Assembly: GCA_029204225.1 (NCBI GenBank) | Contig: CM055096.1 | Location: 67,490,370 to 67,554,369 of the forward strand | Direction: 5' to 3' | Length of the DNA stretch: 64,000 nucleotides | Origin: Diphasiastrum complanatum | Taxonomy: Eukaryota; Streptophyta; Lycopodiopsida; Lycopodiales; Lycopodiaceae | Shown: piece by piece, positions 47,060 through 59,524 of the stretch | Position numbering within the stretch: the first letter of the stretch is position 1 | Layout: each line of letters starts with the position of its first letter | Notes under the pieces: model-generated | What the model saw: only the letters and a program-made list of their open reading frames with translations | Database searches by the model: none | What the model was told of the DNA's origin: nothing | Translations under genes and position numbers: made by a program

Positions 47060-47590
47060 ATCTACACATTGCACGAAGCACACTGCTTGAAGAAGCAATC
47101 TGAACAATCCATGAAGATTATGCATCTGGATGAGTCCACAGATCCCCCATCGATCAGATCAGATTAATGAATAACAAGCAGGATGGCTGGACCGCTCTCT
47201 CTCTCTCTCTCTCTCTCTCGGATGCTCTCCTTCTCTCTCTAGAAAACATAGCACACACGTGCCTTCTTTTTTTAGTAGCTTGTCGAAACCAAAACTCACA
47301 AAACTTGCAGGTGACTTACTCACAAAATGCCAAGGCCCGGTGTGACGTAGGGAGAGTAGACTGGGCTAGTAGCATCCTTACACACTCTCTCTAAAATATC
47401 TTTATATATATAGACTAGTGGATTAGCTTATCGTTGACGTGCAACTGACAATTTGGGTTATGGCTTGTGGTCATGACGTGTGGATGATGCTCAGAGTGGG
47501 CGATTGATGATTAAAGGTGAACATAATTAGATGCGACCAAAAGTTTGTCAGCCAGTCATTCGGGAGGTGATGTTTTGGATGGTTTTGACA
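47060..47590. other. No gene seen
   Basis: Short CT run at 47195-47220; otherwise ordinary non-coding sequence. Confidence 0.4.
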
Positions 47591-47614
47591 TTCATTGACA
47601 TGATGTTTTGACAC

Positions 47615-47935
47615 CTTGACATGTGTGTGGGTGTGTGCTTTTTGGTGTGCATGTGTGTGTGTGTATGTTTGTGCATGTTTGTACGTGTGTATGTTTACAT
47701 GTGCATGTGTATGCGTGTGTAAGTGTGTGCATATGTATGTCTGCATGTGTTTTCAAATGTATGTTTATGTGTGTGTGTGTGTGTGCATATGTATGTTTGT
47801 GTGTGTTTGCAAATGCATGTTTATGTGTATGTGTACGTATGTATGTGTGCACATGTTTGCAAATGTATGTTTATGTTTATGTGCATGCAGATGTGTTTGT
47901 GTATGTGTGTGTGTGTACATGTGTGCATTATCTAT
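47615..47935. repeat. TG-rich degenerate repeat (TGTGTATGT / TGCATATG)
   Basis: Alternating purine-pyrimidine sequence with a TGTATGTTTATGTG subrepeat, three copies of which follow TGCAAATG or TTCAAATG. The Cys-Val and His-Thr frames on the two strands come from this repeat. Confidence 0.8.
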
Positions 47936-48137
47936 GTCAAAATCTTGGATAAAGAATAGATTTTGCAAAATTTTTAAATACATCATACACAAAAAAAAAT
48001 CCAAATGTACACTTGTATACGTTATGAAATTTAATTCAATTCTAAATAAAATTTACAAACATTTCATGAAAGTCAATCTATGAAAACTTGATAAATCCAA
48101 AAGGGTATGCATTTCAATAGGATGTAGAGTCTGAATG

Positions 48138-48447
48138 CTACAAAATTTCATCAATAAAATCATGCAAAACGTGAATTTGCTCCACCATACTATTCAGCAT
48201 TTGTTTTAAATTGTTAAGTCTCACAAATGAGACACTACTCATATGTTCTCTAATATTACACATAAACTCTTTTACATCTATTATTAAGCGTCTATTTCGT
48301 GGAAGAAAATGTCCATCGAGCTGTTGTAAGTACAAAAAGTACGTAAACTGATCAATGACCCATACGACACTGCAACTTTTGACAACATTTCCAAAGCAAA
48401 ACAGCTCCAAAACATCAAGTACAAATGCTTGATACCTTATAACAATT
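48138..48447 (-). other. Exon-like minus-strand frame, unknown
   Basis: A frame from a consensus acceptor (TTTTTTGCAG ending 48448) through IVIRYQAFVLDVLELFCF, VVWVIDQFTYFLYLQQLDGH, NRRLIIDVKEFMCNIREHM and LKQMLNSMVEQIHVLHDFI to a stop at 48138. The composition is protein-like and leucine-rich. It lies downstream of the helicase end at 49.0-49.2 kb on the same strand and might be a last exon. No family recognised. Confidence 0.35.
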
Positions 48448-48449
48448 CT

Positions 48450-49016
48450 GCAAAAAAGAAAACGATATCAGCTGATCTAGAAAATTTAATCTACAAAGAA
48501 CAAAACAAAACATGATTCAAATGCAATTTAAATTATGTTTATTCAAAATGTATGTTATATATTTGAATATCATGTTTTGTAACAATGGAATTTATGGAAA
48601 TTGCATATAAACATAAAGATGTATATTTATAAAACATGACAAACCATTGATTCGATATCCAAAGTGAAGCAAATACCTTGTTCACAAAACCTTGTTTGCT
48701 TCATAATGAATAATGAGCTCATCCAAACTGCATTTGTTCATTGTGCGGCATGAGCTTTGTTACATCTTCCAACAACTCTGTCCCTATTCTACCTAGCACC
48801 AATATTACTTCCACACATAATCTAAATCATACCTTAAAAAATCACTATAAACTAAATTTGTCAATTACACTAACTCTAACTCTCATGCAAGATCCACTTC
48901 TACCACTACACATAATAATAATCATAATTCTAATACTAAACTAACTTTAATCTTGTTTTGGTTGTAACTGTATCATAACCTAAACTCTATTCCTAATTCA
49001 CACTCACAACTAACCA
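48450..49016. other. No gene seen
   Basis: A/T-rich; includes a CTAA/CTAAC-rich stretch at 48820-49000 that is not regular enough to call telomere-like. Confidence 0.4.
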
Positions 49017-49223
49017 TTAACGTATTGCATGTATTGAGTCCAAACATCTATCTCCTTCCATATCTATAAATCGACTATCACTATCACTAATCAACACTCG
49101 AATACTCGCTGCACTTCGCACTCTTGATAGCACATACAACTGACCATGACTAAACATGGTGTCAGAAAGTGGTGTGCAGAAGATAGGTCTAGCTTCAAAA
49201 GAAAACGAATGAAAATAATTCAT
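49017..49223 (-). pseudogene. Helitron-type helicase C-terminal end
   Basis: Minus strand: TMFSHGQLYVLSRVRSAAS then IRVLISDSD. This is the last motif of Pif1/Helitron helicases (usually FSHGQLYVALSRV), here with the Ala missing. It differs from the end of the helicase at 1.3 kb (LTYVMLTQVTRLENI), so two helicase lineages are present. Nothing else of the protein can be read upstream. Confidence 0.6.
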
Positions 49224-49339
49224 GTGTCTAGAAAGAAAACTTTTTGTGCATGGCGAAATAAACTATCTTCATCTTTCCAATGCATGACTACGCCTATCAA
49301 TTTCAAACAAGACAATAGTGATAGAAATCACATTTGAAC

Positions 49340-52300
49340 TTATAGTAACTAGCTTTGAAATTACAATGATTACGTAGCCAAACAATTAAGAATCGAAAAT
49401 TATTAGACAAATAATTAGTTGCGAAGGACTCTAGAAAATGCATACATTCTGAGACAAAGCTAAATGCAATAAAGGATAGTATTGATTCAAAATAAAACAG
49501 AAGTAAACGAGTACAATAAGTTGCAGATCGAAGTCACGTACTCTATGCTATCTCTGAGCGGCTAAAAATGAAAGTCTGAATTAAGCGCAATGCTGATAAG
49601 CAGTAGTGTTACTAACATTCTTGGATTTAGATTTTTTCATATATCATCTTTCCAGTTAACTTTTATGGAAATGTATAATTTCTTTAAAAGGAGGGGTGAA
49701 GTGGTGGGATAAATTTCTATTTGGAAATCTGTGGGTTGCATAGTTTTCAGAAAAGAACTAGCTGTGGTATAGAAATGAAGTTTTTTTTGGAAGTAATCTC
49801 GGATAGATTCAGAGTATGATGCCTAAGAATTTTTTACATAAACTTCAGTTTTACGGAATTTATCAGCCAATATCACTGATTTGTGACCCAACTGTCAGAG
49901 CACATGCATATGACCACTCAAATCGATTGTAAATCCATTATGCGTGTTAGAATCACTCTGAGAATCAGCATGCAACTAATCCATGCAAGCATAGTACTAC
50001 AAATTAGGGAAATGACTGGCATGCAATCAGAACAATTTCAAAATTTGCCAATTTTACTCACAAAATTGCAAAATTTCAAATGATCATAACTTTGGCTACA
50101 GGACACCAAATTGGGTGCTGTAAAGCTCAGTACAGAGGGAGGCGAAGTGAACAAGATGTTTGCCACATCAGCTTGCCACCTAGGCTTCACATGTGTGAGA
50201 TCAGAGCGTCTGAAAATCTGTAATAGGGCACATTTCTACAAGACAATATCATGCAAAAACGTGCAAACACCCATCCTAGATCAAAATTGATGCTACCAAC
50301 AATCTTAAACAATCAATTAGACTTCCATAAACTTCAAACTTGATGGAGATGGTGCATAAGCCATCGGCCATCAATTTACAGGTATGATAGCTTGCTGGGA
50401 AGGTAAAAAAGAATGCTAATCATGCTGTAATTAATTCCAGAATGATCTTCTTATGGATTCAGAGAGATCCATCCCCCAAAAATCACCAAAAATGGTCATT
50501 TTTTGAACTTTTTTGACTGCCTACAAGTTCAATTGCTGGAATTCGTGGTTCTAACTTCAGGGAAAGCTTCAGAAGACTTTGGTCCACCTCTTTACAAGCT
50601 CTACATGGTGTTTTACAGCCACCTACTATCCAACTTTATGAAAAAACAAGCAAAAATGATGATTTTTGGCTATTTTCCGGTTCTTTCATCACAATAAAGT
50701 AAAAATCCATGACATACAACTCTTTCTCTAACACATGCAAACCAATTTACAGAATTACAACCATATAATTGGTTTTTTCTTACTATCTATTTTGTGCCAA
50801 ACGGCATGAAAAACCAAGCAATTTTGACCAAAAACATAGCCTAGAATCATAAATCATTGGAGAGAACCAGCATGCACCATTAATTTCATCATTTTTATGA
50901 AAATCCCCAAAATTAGTGAAAAAACCGTCAAAAAATCATGTTTTTTTGACCAATTTTTGTCAATTCTTGTGGATCAAACCCACATGAAAGTGCAATCAGC
51001 CCAAATTAATTGTAAATAAATTACATGAAATCACTAAAAATTCTTATTTTGGTCACTTATGGTTCATATAGCCCATTTTTAGCCCAAAAACACTAATTTT
51101 TGGCCAAAAATCACTATCTAAGCCCCCTTTTGACTTTTCAAACGACATGCAATCATTAGAGTCAATCATAATGACTATAAAATAGGAAATACAAATCTGA
51201 AAAACGAACTAAATCAGTAACTTGATCAAACTCCAAGCAAAAAATTTGAATTCTAGATGAAAAATTACAAAAAACCGTCAATAGGAAATGGCTAGTCAAT
51301 ACACTAACCACTTCACCCCCAAGCCAAGGTGAATGAATACAAGATTAAGTATATCAAGTATACAAGTCAATAATGCGGTAGAGCACAAGATTGTAGTGGA
51401 TGAAACCGCGTGCGATGGGCGAGTTTCCATTGGTATATATAATCCTCAATGAGGAGAGAATATTTCCCTTATGAACCCTCACAACCCAAATATGAGCAAT
51501 TGACCTCCTATTCTTGCATAATAGCAGTCAAACACCATGCAAGTGCTCCAAAGTCCAATTATAGGTTTGGGCCCTCATAAGATTATTAATTATAATACCA
51601 TCCAAGTCCGAAAAGACGAGGCGTAACTAATAACCTTATACACTAGAGTACCGACTATCCATGTTTTGAATTATTCCGAATCCCACATATTGGACAAGGA
51701 CGTAACAACCATGACACATATAAATCTATCAAGGATTCATGAAGAAAATACACCCCCTTTCTTATCCTTCCAAATTTGATTTTCAATTTTATCCAATGTT
51801 TATTGACATGGATTTTGCTACCATAGCACCGATAAAACTATCAAGGATTCATGAAGTAAATACACCCCATTTCTTATCTTTCCAAATCTCATTTTCAATT
51901 TTGTCCAATGCTTATTGACATGTACAATAGAATTATGAAATATTAGCAAAATGCATATAAGAATGACATATTGCAACTCATTTAAACAAAATCCAATTTC
52001 TCCTATCGTATCACTTACTTATCATGAAACTAAAAAAATGATATTCACACCCAACAAGCTTTATACAAGTGCAATATCAAAACTCCCAACATTATGTCTT
52101 ATGCTTTCCAATGAAATTGAGCCTCATAAGAAAGAGGGGGTATTGATAAAAAAAAGTGGATATAAATCACACAACTTGGTTTGTTATTGAGTATGCTTCA
52201 TAACCTTAAAGCACAATGAACCAAGTATAAAATGAAGATTGAATGCAGAACATAACAACTTTTTTTTTAGAAATATTTTTTTGGTGTGGAAATAGTAGAC

Positions 52301-53160
52301 TCATCAAAATAAAGACACAAATTTTGAAGGAAAATAAAATTTTATTAGTCTCTCTTGATAGTATTCATTCTATTTACCACTCTACCTCCATATCAAAGAT
52401 TGAATGAATATCCAACAAAAGGTTTCACAATAGCTTGTGCTTCATCAATAAACTAGACTTTCATTTGGCAACAATTCCCCTTGTAATGTGCTTGCCATAT
52501 CTCTTCATGTCCTTTAAGAGTTTGCAAAGTAACTATTTTTCATAACGTGTGAGTAAACCGAGCTTGAACTCATTGTCGTTGTTATTTGGAAATGAAACAC
52601 TTTATTTCTTGTTCTTGGATAAACTTTGATATGCTTCTGTGGCCAATAGATAACTACCCATATAATGCAATATACAAAAATACAATATGATGAAGGAAGT
52701 TGTGAAAGCAAAAAAAACTCAACCTGACAAATAAAACTAATTCTTGCCACTTTGCAGTATCCAAGTATTAATCTATTTGTACAAAATAATTGATACTTGA
52801 TGATATATGATGAAATATTACATACATGACTATTTCTACAACGTCATACATTTCCAACGTGTAACGGCAATGTCAATAAGACTTATATCAAACATGCAAT
52901 GACAACGACAACTAGTGCATGCTATTCTAGTGGTTTGTTTTTGCAAGAGGCAACTCAAATGTTCTCAAGAGAGGTGCTTTATATTGCAGTTGAGTATTTG
53001 ATCTTTCATTTTGTAGGGGTATCTACATTTCTAATTACTTCTTTTAGAATTGATTTTTTTGTGAAGGATTTACTTAGAAGATTATTTTGTATTGTTGAAA
53101 AACATTAAATCCTACAAATCTTGCGATGCCTTAAGAAAATAATGATGACTCTTCTTCACA
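49340..53160. other. Long non-coding stretch, no gene recognised
   Basis: Reads such as ATCATAACTTTGGCTACAGG at about 50083 and repeated ..CATGCAATCA.. phrases look like retrotransposon LTR or leader sequence, but no LTR pair, primer site or protein was found. Short frames at 50503-50697, 51951-52190 and 52899-53108 have no family resemblance. Confidence 0.35.
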
Positions 53161-53169
53161 TGCATGTTT

Positions 53170-53228
53170 GTCGAAACATGTGAGTTTCTTGCATATTTGA
53201 CGAAACATGTGAGTTTCTTGCATATATG
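53170..53228. repeat. 29-bp tandem duplication
   Basis: CGAAACATGTGAGTTTCTTG at 53172 and again at 53201, with two substitutions per unit. Confidence 0.8.
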
Positions 53229-53509
53229 TTTTGAAAACACTATCCTTTATTAACTGGCAAATAATGAAATATGAAGGCGAAGTCACCTAATTTTTTTTGG
53301 TACATTATGATTTCTCAAGTCCACAATTTTTGTCAAAAGAACTTTTTGACTATAAAAGAGTCCTACAAAAATTTGAAAAGGAGGAAGAGGACCCATAAAG
53401 ATAAGTAAGTGTGACCAATAGAAAATTTTAGTTGGAAAAAGGGGTCTCCCTCTCAATCCTTTGTGCTTATAACAAGGTGATTGATATATCACAAGAAGCT
53501 CTACCGTAG

Positions 53510-54190
53510 GCCGGGCATTCAAATTGTTGAAAAATAAAAAAGAAACAAAGATTGCATTTGGAAGATATAAGAGATTAAAAAAACTCATTTTAATGCTCAA
53601 AATCACTTAAAATTGAGACCTCAATATTTACCAAATCTTACAATAACTTATAGCCCCATGTGGCCCATTCACCCAGGGGCTATGTCACGCTTTCACCTGG
53701 CTAAATGTTCTCTCTGGCACCTAAATTTTTGATTTACAAATCTGCTCACTCATTCAATGGCTCGTGCTGAAAAGTTATCACGCTCTAGTGAATGGGTTGC
53801 ATGAAGAGGCCCTTACCACTGTTGCAAAAAAGCTAACATGAAAAGCTTTGTAGTAGTCAAGACATTCAAATTTGTCTAAAAATAAAAAAACAAAGATTGC
53901 ATTTCAAAAGAATTTAAAAATAAAAAAATCATTTTAATGTTCAATATAACCCAGAAAGCAGTATTCCAGAAAGACGACAAAGTATAGGAATGTTTTCTCA
54001 ATTATCGGCACCATGAAAATCTTGAAGGTTTTTTTATAGCCAAATAAATCCTTTTATGAGTAAGTCCTCAAAAAATCGACAACCTTTAAAAAATGTAGAG
54101 TTTTTGAGGATAATTGAAAAAAGGTTTCCCGAACACTACCTAAAAAGTGACACCTCAACTTCTAGTAAATCATTACAATAGCTTACTTGA
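53510..54190. repeat. Diverged duplicated segment
   Basis: CATTCAAATT-GT, AAACAAAGATTGCATTT and CTCATTTTAATG occur at 53516-53600 and 53866-53945; the following CACCTCAA...TTACAATA-CTTA occurs at 53615-53650 and 54150-54187. No coding content. Confidence 0.55.
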
Positions 54191-54481
54191 TCGCGACAAA
54201 GCCAAATAGCTTACTGCCATCGCGACAGAGCCAAATAGTCTTTTCTAGTAACTTTTACAGTGGTGAGACGTTTAGATTCAACTGAGTTTAATTAATACTC
54301 GACCTAAAATTTGTCAAAGAAAGGCTCCTCCTAATTCCTAAGTCACTATCCATAATATTAAGGTGATTTGGATTTGGTGTAAGTGCAAACGTCACTAAAG
54401 CATCATATTTTCTAATACGGGAACACTCTCATATGCTCTTATCCGACAAGGCGCAGAGCAAGCCTGAAGCTACTACGAGGG

Positions 54482-56356
54482 ATGGAGAATGCTCTCCTCG
54501 TCCTTCCAACAGCTTCGGCAAACGCTAACACATGCCATGTCGCCAGGTTGCATGGCCCAGATGGATGCCAACAATTCAAGCATGGGTTTTCCCAAACGTC
54601 TAATCTGTTGCTGGATGTAAGAGCGCGGATGGGAGCAGGCGAAGCAAGGCAGTGTGCAAATCTCCAAACAAGGAAAAAGCTTTCAGTTTCTGCTACTGCT
54701 GCTGGATCATTGCCAAGCTCAGATGAAGGGAAAGGTGTCCCAGCAGACATGGCGATACTCCTGGAAATAGATGGGTACACTCTTTCTCCTTATATTTCTC
54801 CAGTTGAGGGATTTGCTGTTTGGAAGTTGCAGACTGGATTTGGGAGATGGAAATATAGATAAAAGCTAACTTTGATCGGTTACTAGCACTTGGACGACTG
54901 TATATGGGTGATGGCTTACTTTGCAGGGCCTTTTTTTGCATTGCATTGCATTGCATTGCATTGTGAGGTAGAATAGGTTTCATACGTACTTGGTCTTTTC
55001 CTCGCCTTCTCTATAACTTGTCAGCACGCATTTTGACAGCCAAAGTTAAACAATTGTCAGCTACCACTTTGCTGAGCACATCTTCAATAATCTTATCAGA
55101 CATGTTGATTTCACATGGAGACAAAGCTGTTCCTTAAACCATGTTGATATACAGACAACTATTAATTTGTGTGCTTGAAATTGAAAGCCACTACGAAAGC
55201 TCCTTTATTGCTTATGTCATCCTAGCTAGCATCGGAATAGCACTGTTTGTAATTAAACACTCCGAGAACCAAAATTATCCAACCTGATCCTAATGCAGTA
55301 ACCGATTGTGGAACCTAGTAGACTGGGGAGATAACTTTCTGACATTATTGGTCCTCAAAATCTCCTTTACAATAACGACTGGCTCTCCCTATGAGTCGTT
55401 TATGGTCTGAAGGTGACCCATCTCTTAATGCCAGCGAAAAATAGCATTGAAACAATTTAATGAGCGCCAGCTAGAGAATCTAGTCAATCCACCTGAGCCA
55501 AAACCCATACGGTATCTCAGACCACATGCCCATAGCGTCCAGCCGTAATAGATGTGTGCCATAAAAATGTATCTTGACCCTATCGGGATCGGGATGTGAC
55601 CATATAGTGCGTATGTAGCTCTGGTAAATTTGCTTTCTGATATAAGCATGGGTCCCGTTCAGAAGATCAAGTGTAGATAACCCCCAAGTCTGAAGAAGGG
55701 CTGAGACACTGCTATACCAAGAATGCTTGGCTCCCTGTCCAGCAATGGTACGAGATGAAGTGAGAGCAACAACAACGTATCTGGAAGTATCTAGATCTGA
55801 TACCCTATGAAGAAAGGTAATGATCTGAAACATAGCACCGATAACCAAGGGAGGGGAAGCAAACTCCGCTAGTATGATATCATGGGGCACCGAGGGCTTA
55901 GCCCGGATCATCTTGCTGAGCATGAGAATCTGGATACGAGTAAGATCCCTCCATGTATCGCGTGATAAATCAGGGCACCAAGTCTCAGCAGAGTATAAAA
56001 CAACTGGGGAGACAGTAGCAAAAAATAGGAAGCATCTGGTAGCAGGGTCCTGCACATAGTATGTGGAACAAAATCTCTCCATATGAACGAGAGCGGTATG
56101 CCCCTTACGGAGCCTGGTGAGGGCTGCTGGTCGAAATGTGAGTAGTGGACCAGAGAAAAGGATTCCCAAATAGGTGTAAGAGTAGAATATCTCATCTTTC
56201 ATATGCTGTCTATTAGTGTTGAGCACCATAATCTTAGTCTTCTTAATGTTAACCATCAATCCCCAAAGTAGAAAGGTGTCTCTGTAAACCAGCTGCAGAG
56301 GATGAGAGAAGAACCACATCATCAGCATATAAGAGAATGGGGATAATAATGTTTGC

Positions 56357-56398
<42 letters not shown>

Positions 56399-58007
56399 AT
56401 GTGACTGATGCAGAGACTAGCAACCTATACCATTTAGGAGTTCAACAAGAGTGTGCAGCCCCCCGTATGGTTTGATGAATAAGGACTTATAGCTTTAGCA
56501 CTTTCCACAAACGACGTACAATTCACACAACAAGAGGAGAAGAATCTGAAAGGATTGAGCCTGGCAGTGTGGAATAAGCACTCAAAAGGAGAGGACACAG
56601 AGAACTGTAGGAAGGCTATGCAGGTCTATGGTTTTTTTCTCTTGGATGTCCCTATTTTTGCAACTGTTTGGAAAAGAACTTTTGACCTCAACTAGAGGAA
56701 TGGAAATCTTCACCAACATGCCACTTATTGGAGAACCAGGAGGATTATGGTTCATCGTTGTCAACATTCGCCTTGATGGAAGTACCTTATAGCAAAACAT
56801 GTGTTTGAAGCAAATGGATTCCAACACTGAAGCTCAATGTGGATCGAAGGGTGGACATGGACAAAGTTAGGTTTTTCCCATATGTGTCGTATAAGAGAGT
56901 GACATAGGATTATCAGCAACAGAGGTATTGACCTTTCATCAACGACTGTTAAGACAATTTTTCGAAATTGGAAGGAGAAATTCATCTGACTCAGCAAGAA
57001 ATGCTTATCGGGGAGGTATAAGAAGGATTAGCTTGCAAGTTTTGAAAGGCAATGTATTATCCTAAGATAGATGATTTCTCTCCGAGAACAGGATTTTCCA
57101 GAGATATGTAGAAGATTCAAGTGTGTGTGTATAGATAACCTGGAGGAGACTCAATCTTGATCATTGCACTATATGTTGACAATCGTGGCTACAACAAGGG
57201 TGCAATTATATTCTTGAGGCTGCCATCTGAACTAGTGATCAGTATCAGTATCTGTGAGTGGATGTAGATTGGGACTTCACCTGTGACTATGGTCTTGGGG
57301 AAATTTCCAGCGGAAAAATTGACTAAACAACTTCAAAGGAGTTATTGAGCTTGGTCTATTGTTATTATGCTTGTCTCTGATCATATCTCTGCTGCCAGTG
57401 AGTCCGTATGAGTATTATTTTGTGGTAGGGATGTCATGGGATGAGAGGATAGTCTGGATTATACATTAGTGCTTTGCAGAATCACTTCTGCTTTATCATA
57501 AACTCTTTGGTGATTTGATACTGTTTGAAATTATCCAAATAGTGTATTAATTTGCTTAAAGTTAACTGGCTAATAGAGATTTTGAAATGTCATGCAGTGT
57601 TCTAGCAGATATACATCGTCATGGACATCGCCAAAGCTTTAATGTAGGTCGGCACACAATTCTTCCTTCACGAGTTTGACAAATTTTTTATATATTGGAA
57701 ATTCAAGGCATCAGTCTCTCGTCATTTATCTCTCATATTCTTGCTTTATGTTTTTATTGGTGACTCCTTGGCAGCCTTTCAAGACATGGGTTTGGATTGT
57801 GCAAACTGGACACAACCTGTTTACACTGATCTTTTAAGGTTATTTTCAATCTTGTATTCCTGGAAGGCTTTGTCAATATGTATTAAGCTTGTCACTTTGT
57901 AGAGGAATTTAGTTATGGTGCTTCATGCTCTTTACACTATTTTAGTTTGGCTATGTAGACGTGCTGGTGGCAATGAAGAGAGAATGCTTACTTTTTTTTT
58001 TGATCAG
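54482..58007 (+). CDS. Plastid-type HAD-superfamily protein, first four exons
   Basis: Four exons join in frame with canonical introns: 54482-54774, 57598-57647, 57775-57838 and 57959-58007 (152 codons). Residues 1-88 resemble a plastid transit region (Ser/Ala/Arg-rich, few acids at first). Then come ILLEIDGVLADIH at about 92-104, RHGHRQSFNVAFQDMGLDC, NWTQPVYTDLLR and GGNEERMLTFFFDQ, which match the cap-domain start of plant HAD proteins of the Arabidopsis AT5G45170 type (recalled, not searched). HAD motif I is normally DxDG with the first Asp as nucleophile; here it is E95-x-D97-G. The rest of the HAD domain (expected GWPTSLP next) is not found before 64000, so the gene has a long fourth intron or is truncated. 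Intron 1 (2.8 kb) holds a LINE fragment. Confidence 0.75.
54933..54963. repeat. (TTGCA)n pentanucleotide repeat
   Basis: About five copies of GCATT after a T-run, inside intron 1 of the HAD gene. On the minus strand it reads (CAATG)n followed by A7; it might be the tail of the LINE, but 480 bp of unassigned sequence lie between. Confidence 0.75.
55480..56345 (-). pseudogene. LINE reverse transcriptase, 5'-truncated
   Basis: Minus strand. The first readable block, IIPILLYADDVVLLSSSAAG, carries the catalytic YADD (about 56317-56331); a shift then leads into the 282-codon frame with GLMVNIKKTKIMVLNTN, YTYLGILFSG, RLRKGHTALVHMERFC, SPVVLYSAETWCPDLSRDTW and RIQILMLSKMIRAKPSVPHD. This is the palm end and thumb of a non-LTR retrotransposon RT. 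The RT N-half, endonuclease and ORF1 are missing, as usual for truncated LINEs. The 5' junction lies next to a (GA)n repeat. The insertion is in the antisense direction within intron 1 of the HAD gene. Confidence 0.85.
56357..56398. repeat. (GA)n microsatellite at the LINE 5' junction
   Basis: About 40 bp of GA directly next to the truncated LINE end. Confidence 0.9.
56400..57597. other. Rest of HAD intron 1, no gene seen
   Basis: Non-coding. It ends with a pyrimidine-poor but canonical acceptor, CATGCAG, before exon 2. Confidence 0.45.
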
Positions 58008-58540
58008 GTGTGTGCCTACACTCTTGGCATATATGATGAAAGGGAATAACTTTTACAATACGTGGGATTGATGCGACAAATTTAGAAACCTTGCTAATCG
58101 ATGGCATGCTTAATCTAATCTCGCAACTCACATATAGCCATAATATCATTAGAATGTCGATTTTAAAAAAAGGTTTGATTTTTTGTGAAGCAAGTAACGA
58201 GATGATTATGTAATTCAGGACTTGGATATTGTGATTGAGTTAAGAAAAATTGGACAGTTGCATCTCAAAGGAATTTTTTGGGATAGTGTGCAAACACTGG
58301 GCACATTTTGGGGCAACATTCTTTTCCAAATGATGCCTAGATCTCATTCAAATTCACAGGTGGAATTCCTTTACGAAGCCTGGGTTACAGACTATAATCA
58401 CTTGAAGAAGTGGAGGGTCACAGCACACAGGAGGGTTCTCCATATTTTATGCACTGCATGTAATAACTCTTGAGTGAAATGCAGTATAGAAGCTGGCCTG
58501 AAAATTTCCAGGACGCATTTTATGTGTTTTAAGTTGTCAG

Positions 58541-58640
58541 CATTGTGGTACAGTTGGTAGTGCTGTGGTTTTTGGGGAAACAAGTTGTGGGTTTGATCTG
58601 GCATGTGTGTGAATCCTGCTGGGATGGCTGAGTTGTCACT
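58541..58640 (+). repeat. Possible tRNA-derived SINE head
   Basis: TGGTACAGTTGG at 58546-58557 fits RNA polymerase III box A (TRGCNNAGYNGG, one mismatch) and GGTTTGATCTG at 58590-58600 partly fits box B (GGTTCGANNCC). The 32-base spacing is right for tRNA-like promoters. No full cloverleaf can be drawn, so a tRNA gene is unlikely. The 3' end of the element is not visible. Confidence 0.35.
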
Positions 58641-58752
58641 TGTTTTGTGGTCTACCGCCTGACAGCCATGTTGCATGTGGGCCACACGTGCAGGCCATAG
58701 CACATGCTGTGTAGCAACTACGGGGAAAGAGCTTTAAACAATTGCCATTGCA

Positions 58753-58864
58753 GTGCAGTGCATTAGTCCACCCTCAAACCAAGGGTGCTGGGCACTTGCA
58801 GGCTTGCAGCTCTTGAGCACCCAGTAGTGAGCACACCTGGATGAGGGTGGGCTATGCACTGCAC
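58753..58864. repeat. 23-bp imperfect inverted repeat (hairpin)
   Basis: GTGCAGTGCATTAGTCCACC... at 58753-58776 pairs with ...GGTGGGCTATGCACTGCAC at 58842-58864 with one indel and one mismatch; the loop is about 65 bases. It could be a small inverted-repeat element or a foldback transcript. Confidence 0.6.
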
Positions 58865-59512
58865 CCCTGGCTGCACTGCTGTTAGGTTCCTGTTTATGTA
58901 CAGAGCCCAGTAACAAGAGCATTGAATGGATCAAAAGAAAAGCCATTTTGTATTTTCTATCAGCATTCTGATTTCCTCAGAAACTGAGCTAGTTGTCCTC
59001 CATGTTCGTTTGGGAATAAAATCTAGTGGATGTTTGCAGTCAACTAAATTTTCCTGCAAAAGAAGATTTTTTTGGAAAGAAACTGTTAGAAGATTCTTTA
59101 TGAAGATCCAGATTGATGGGGAGTTGACATCATTACATCCATAACAAGGGATCTGCACCAGCATACCAACCAGCTTACAACTACTCAATATTGAGGATCA
59201 AGAAAAATTTACTGGGGACTAAGTGAATTCTCCAAGTGCTGTAATTGAGCATGTAGAGTACCAAGTAAATCTTCAAGTGCTGTAGATTTGAAAAATCAGA
59301 CAAGACTAGAATGGTGCACATGTTCTGAGTGCCAATGGGTAGCAGTTATTATAGATACATTTTTCTGGATCGACTTGTAGAACAACTCACCCCTCACCTG
59401 TTCTAACTGCAATGCAATAAATCTTCACAATGGCTCTCAAAGTATCAAAGTTTTCAGCAGACATTTTCTCAACTAAAGTAGCTAGCTATTGCTGCCAGTA
59501 AGATCCTTGACA

Positions 59513-59524
59513 TGGTATCAAAGC
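59513..59524 (+). promoter_or_regulatory. Primer-binding site of copia-5
   Basis: TGGTATCAAAGC follows a CTTGACA LTR-like end. It differs at one base from the copia primer site TGGTATCAGAGC. The LTR to its left cannot be delimited, as no start or partner copy is visible. Confidence 0.55.

Noticed and set aside
47592-48083. Overlapping Cys-Val and His-Thr frames on both strands
   Set aside because: They come from the alternating TG repeat, are open in several frames at once and have no start context.
48820-49000. Interstitial telomere-like repeat (CTAA-rich)
   Set aside because: Unit length is irregular and no CCCTAAA run occurs.
57121-57300. Copia RT fragment suggested by LIIALYVDN in intron 1 of the HAD gene
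   Set aside because: Only one short string resembles the YVDD region and the flanks do not match RT.
58541-58620. Functional tRNA gene
   Set aside because: Box B is poor and no acceptor or anticodon stem can be drawn; a SINE head is more likely.
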